Source: Microvirga alba (GTDB taxonomy: Bacteria; Pseudomonadota; Alphaproteobacteria; Rhizobiales; Beijerinckiaceae). Taken from it: a stretch of 64,000 nucleotides of DNA. Below, in pieces: positions 61,323 through 64,000 of the stretch. Numbering within the stretch: position 1 is the first letter of the stretch; each line of letters begins with the position of its first letter. The position numbers and the translations under genes were made by a program. The notes below the pieces were generated by a model that saw only the letters and a program-made list of their open reading frames with translations, was not told the DNA's origin and made no database searches. The stretch lies in assembly GCF_015694465.1 (NCBI RefSeq), contig NZ_JADQDO010000007.1, positions 124,001-188,000 on the forward strand, read 5' to 3'.

Positions 61323-62366
61323 TCAATCGGCGGCGGTTCGCAGCGGCACCGACAACAGCACGCGGATCAAATCCGCCTGCCGATTCGTCTCGGTTTTGCG
61401 GAAGAGATTTTTCAGGTGGAACACGACGGTGGTCTGGGCAACCTCGAGTTCCTCGGCGATCTGATCCAGGCGCTTCCCATCGATGAGCATGAGAGCGACG
61501 CGCGTCTCCGAGGGAGTCAGATTGTAGAGCCGGACCAGGGTATCACCCGAGACCTTGGTCCGCTGCTCGGTGTCGATCAGGAGCAGCACGACGGCTTCCG
61601 GCTTGTCATCCGCAGAGAAGCGTTGGCCCGGAATCAACACCAGATAAGGACGACCACCGGACAGGCGCGGATAGGACACGATTTCGTCCAGCACCTCTTC
61701 CTCGAAGGCTTTCGCGATTCCTTCATAGAGCTTCGCGTTCTGCTTCGGCACCGAGCCCTTCAACATGCCTTGGGCAACGCTCAAACCGTCATCCTCCGCA
61801 AGAATGCGCTCGGCCTCCTTGTTCGTCAGGCGCACCGCGCCCTTCTCGTCCACGATGACGACGCCAACGAGAAACCGGTCGAAGGCGAAGGTCGCCTTAT
61901 AGAGCGCCTCGACGGTGTGTCCGCGCGACGATTTCAGGATTTCCTGCCATGCCTCCTCAGCGCGCTGCACCGCACCGGATTGCACGCGCGCCACCTGGTT
62001 GAGTCGCGCCGAAATCGAGGCAAGCAGAATTTCGTAGTCGATCGGCTTGACGAGATAGTCGTCGGCGCCGGCCTGCTTGCCGACGAGGACATCGTTCCGA
62101 CCCGCCAGGGCGGTCAGGAAAATGAACGGTACATCAGCGAGGCTGCCCTGCTCACGCATGGCTTTCAGGACACCGTAACCGCCGAGGCCCGGCATGGTAA
62201 TGTCACAAAGAACGAGATCCGGCCGATGGCTTTCCAGCAGCGCGATGGCCTCGGTCCCATTGGATGCCTGAAGCACACGGTAGCCGCCCGCGGCTAATTC
62301 CTCCGCAAGGTCGACCCGCAGATCTTCTTCGTCTTCAATGCATAAAATCGTCTTCTGGGCATTCAT
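61323..62366 (-). CDS. LuxR-type response regulator
   Basis: A 347-residue regulator. The receiver domain has IEDEEDLRVDL, the phosphorylated Asp55 in LVLCDITMPG, and DDYLVKPIDYEI with the conserved Lys. The middle (about 150-270) is PAS-like. The C-terminal LuxR-type HTH is NLTPSETRVALMLIDG to AQTTVVFHLKNLFRKTETNR. It starts 14 bases after the histidine kinase stop on the same strand, so the two make one two-component operon. Confidence 0.92.
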   Translation of the reverse strand: MNAQKTILCIEDEEDLRVDLAEELAAGGYRVLQASNGTEAIALLESHRPDLVLCDITMPGLGGYGVLKAMREQGSLADVPFIFLTALAGRNDVLVGKQAGADDYLVKPIDYEILLASISARLNQVARVQSGAVQRAEEAWQEILKSSRGHTVEALYKATFAFDRFLVGVVIVDEKGAVRLTNKEAERILAEDDGLSVAQGMLKGSVPKQNAKLYEGIAKAFEEEVLDEIVSYPRLSGGRPYLVLIPGQRFSADDKPEAVVLLLIDTEQRTKVSGDTLVRLYNLTPSETRVALMLIDGKRLDQIAEELEVAQTTVVFHLKNLFRKTETNRQADLIRVLLSVPLRTAAD

Positions 62367-62379
62367 CTTATAAAGCCAA

Positions 62380-63999
62380 TCATGCAGCCTGCTGAGCCTG
62401 ATCTATGTTCGATACAGGCAAGTCAAAGGTAAACAAAGACCCGGCAGCCTCGTAACTTTCCACCTGAATCTCCCCACCGTGCAAGTGCATGATTTTTTGA
62501 GCAAAATTCAAGCCTATTCCCGTCCCCGCGATGCCGGTGGCTGTGCGAGCGCGGTAGAATCGATCAAAGATCTTCGCGAGTTCATCGGCGGGAATGCCGA
62601 GGCCCCAATCGCGAACAGAGCAGAACGCGCGAGATCCATCCATCCACAACTTGACCTCCACAACCGGGGTTTCCCCGGAGTATTTGACCGCGTTCGATAG
62701 AAGATTGATGACGACCTGCTCGATGAGAATCGTGTCGCAATAGACCTGAATGGGAGTTTCAGGCGCATTGACGCGAATGTCGGCCTGAGGGCTCACCTCC
62801 CGCTGCCTGTCACAAATATCCAAAACGAGCCCGGCCAGATTGCAGGACGTAGGATTCACTTCAATCCGCCCGGCATCGAGCCTCGCGGCGTTCAGGACGC
62901 TGTCGACGAGGCGGGTCAGACGGCTCGTCGCGTTCCGAATTCGCTGGACGCGGGTCACGAGTTCCTCTTCCGGCACATTCGGCCCGCGCCGGAGGATTCG
63001 CTGCGCGCTGGAATCCAGGATGGCCAAGGGCGTGCGGAATTGGTGAGAGACCATTGAAACGAAATTGCGGTAGGCGCTGGTGGTCTCCCGCTCACGATCG
63101 AGCGCGTTTTGCAGGGCCTGTGCAGCCTTCTTGTAGCCCGTAATATCCATCAAGCGCACGAAAACCGTACCGCCATCGGCCTTCGTGACGGAGAGACGGG
63201 CCCACACGTCCTTTCGGAGGACAACATCGAGCTCGATCTCAGTGAAGTCGAGTTCCGGATCCAGAAGCCGGGTATCGGCGCCCTCGCACATCGCGAAGCA
63301 TCGCATGAAGGTGGCAAGCGTCATTTCCTCCCAGCACCAGATAGCAATGGGATCGGCCGCCCAGATCTGTTCATTGGCGAAGAGGAGCTTGCCCGCCGAG
63401 TCGAAGGCTGCGAAGCCATCCGGAGCCGTTTCGATGGCGGCGATCAGGCGGCGTTCGGCCTGACGCAGAGCGGCCGTCCGCTGTTGAACCTTGATCTCCA
63501 GATCGAAGTTCTCGCGCTCAGCCTGCTTGCGGGCCCGCCATTGTTGGGTGACGTCACGAATGAACGCGATGCCCAGTTTGCGCTCCGCCATATTGAGCGG
63601 AAAGCAGTTGATCTCGAGACACCGCTCCTGTCCGATCGCTGAAGCGCTCTCATCCTCGAAGACGGAGCTTGTTCCCTGGACAGCCAATGCAAGGGATTTG
63701 ACGATATCCGGCTTGAGGAAAAGCGGATCCAGTTTCTGAAGTTGCTGACCGACCGCGCTATCCGGCCCCAGCCCCAACAGCCCTTGCATTCCCGGATTCC
63801 ACAGCAGGCAATTCTGAAAATCGTCGAAGATGACGATGCCCTGATTGCTGATGTTGTTGATCACCAGATCGGACAGTTCCTGCTCCTGGCGCAGTAAGCG
63901 CTGCGCCTGCTGCGCTTCCCGCACGCCCTTAAAGAGGCGCAGCAGCAGAAAGGACGCACTGATGACGATGCCGATGATGAAAGCCATGCTTTCGAACAC
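62380..63999 (-). CDS. Hybrid PAS sensor histidine kinase (5' end may lie outside the window)
   Basis: At least 539 residues to the window edge. A transmembrane helix (FIIGIVISASFLLLRLF) is followed by a first PAS-like domain, a coiled segment, a second PAS-like domain, the HisKA box VSMVSHQFRTPLAIL, and an ATPase domain with NLLSNAVKYSG, DWGLGIPADEL and GTGIGLNFAQKI. It is a membrane-anchored kinase that phosphorylates the adjacent response regulator. It opens at a GTG at the very edge, so the start is uncertain. The signal sensed is unknown. Confidence 0.88.
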   Translation of the reverse strand: MFESMAFIIGIVISASFLLLRLFKGVREAQQAQRLLRQEQELSDLVINNISNQGIVIFDDFQNCLLWNPGMQGLLGLGPDSAVGQQLQKLDPLFLKPDIVKSLALAVQGTSSVFEDESASAIGQERCLEINCFPLNMAERKLGIAFIRDVTQQWRARKQAERENFDLEIKVQQRTAALRQAERRLIAAIETAPDGFAAFDSAGKLLFANEQIWAADPIAIWCWEEMTLATFMRCFAMCEGADTRLLDPELDFTEIELDVVLRKDVWARLSVTKADGGTVFVRLMDITGYKKAAQALQNALDRERETTSAYRNFVSMVSHQFRTPLAILDSSAQRILRRGPNVPEEELVTRVQRIRNATSRLTRLVDSVLNAARLDAGRIEVNPTSCNLAGLVLDICDRQREVSPQADIRVNAPETPIQVYCDTILIEQVVINLLSNAVKYSGETPVVEVKLWMDGSRAFCSVRDWGLGIPADELAKIFDRFYRARTATGIAGTGIGLNFAQKIMHLHGGEIQVESYEAAGSLFTFDLPVSNIDQAQQAA

Positions 64000-64000
64000 A

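Overview
The window reads as a chromosomal segment of an alphaproteobacterium of the order Hyphomicrobiales (Rhizobiales). The core genes are GC-rich. The gene set points there: argC-rpsI-rplM, glpX-hom-aminotransferase, a class I PHA synthase, an NDUFS4-like complex I subunit, DUF2842 and DUF6894 proteins, a COX15-type heme A synthase, and small palindromic intergenic repeats. A Microvirga/Methylobacterium/Bosea-like genus is plausible, but I cannot fix the genus from sequence alone.

Layout. Positions 1-1607 hold a VOC-family protein and a decayed tyrosine integrase, probably the remnant of an older element. Positions 1608-25412 are an integrated genomic island of about 23.8 kb. It is bounded by a 45-bp direct repeat that equals the 3' half of the intact tRNA-Arg(TCT) gene at 25413-25489. 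Its integrase and excisionase-like gene sit at the tRNA end, and paired TTTTGAGGG motifs lie just inside both ends. Cargo includes a frameshifted CoiA-like nuclease, a DUF6998 protein, a second tyrosine recombinase, a secreted thermonuclease plus a broken copy, a complete type III restriction-modification system, a TcmP/Gp37-Gp68 pair with an XRE regulator, several unrecognised proteins, and an AAA-type ATPase beside a repeat-rich, AT-rich region that could be an origin or operator. A short repeat occurs three times between cargo modules (14456, 15790, 18987). I saw no relaxase, mating-pair or virion genes, so the island looks like a non-self-transmissible defence island.

From 25413 to the end the window is core chromosome. 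It contains three tRNA genes (Arg, Pro, Glu), an arginine/ornithine catabolic set (Lrp-type regulator, rocD, agmatinase-family hydrolase), a compact ACP / type III polyketide synthase / fatty acyl-AMP ligase cluster likely to make a polyketide lipid, and a KDPGal aldolase overlapping a metallo-beta-lactamase-fold gene. Further on come a cupredoxin and a Tat-exported phosphoesterase, recJ, glpX, hom, an alanine/LL-DAP-type aminotransferase, phaC, a FadL-type porin, argC, rpsI, rplM, a GST, a CoA-binding protein and an O-acetylhomoserine sulfhydrylase. The last stretch carries a ParA-type ATPase, a LysE exporter, ctaA and a response regulator/histidine kinase pair.

The observations most worth following are a possible transcription attenuator for argC (a 20-codon arginine-rich leader ORF plus terminator), the TcmP/Gp37 cargo module framed by repeats, the tandem integration history at tRNA-Arg with candidate integrase arm sites at both ends, the type III PKS cluster, and two paired palindromic operators (upstream of the GST and of the sulfhydrylase).
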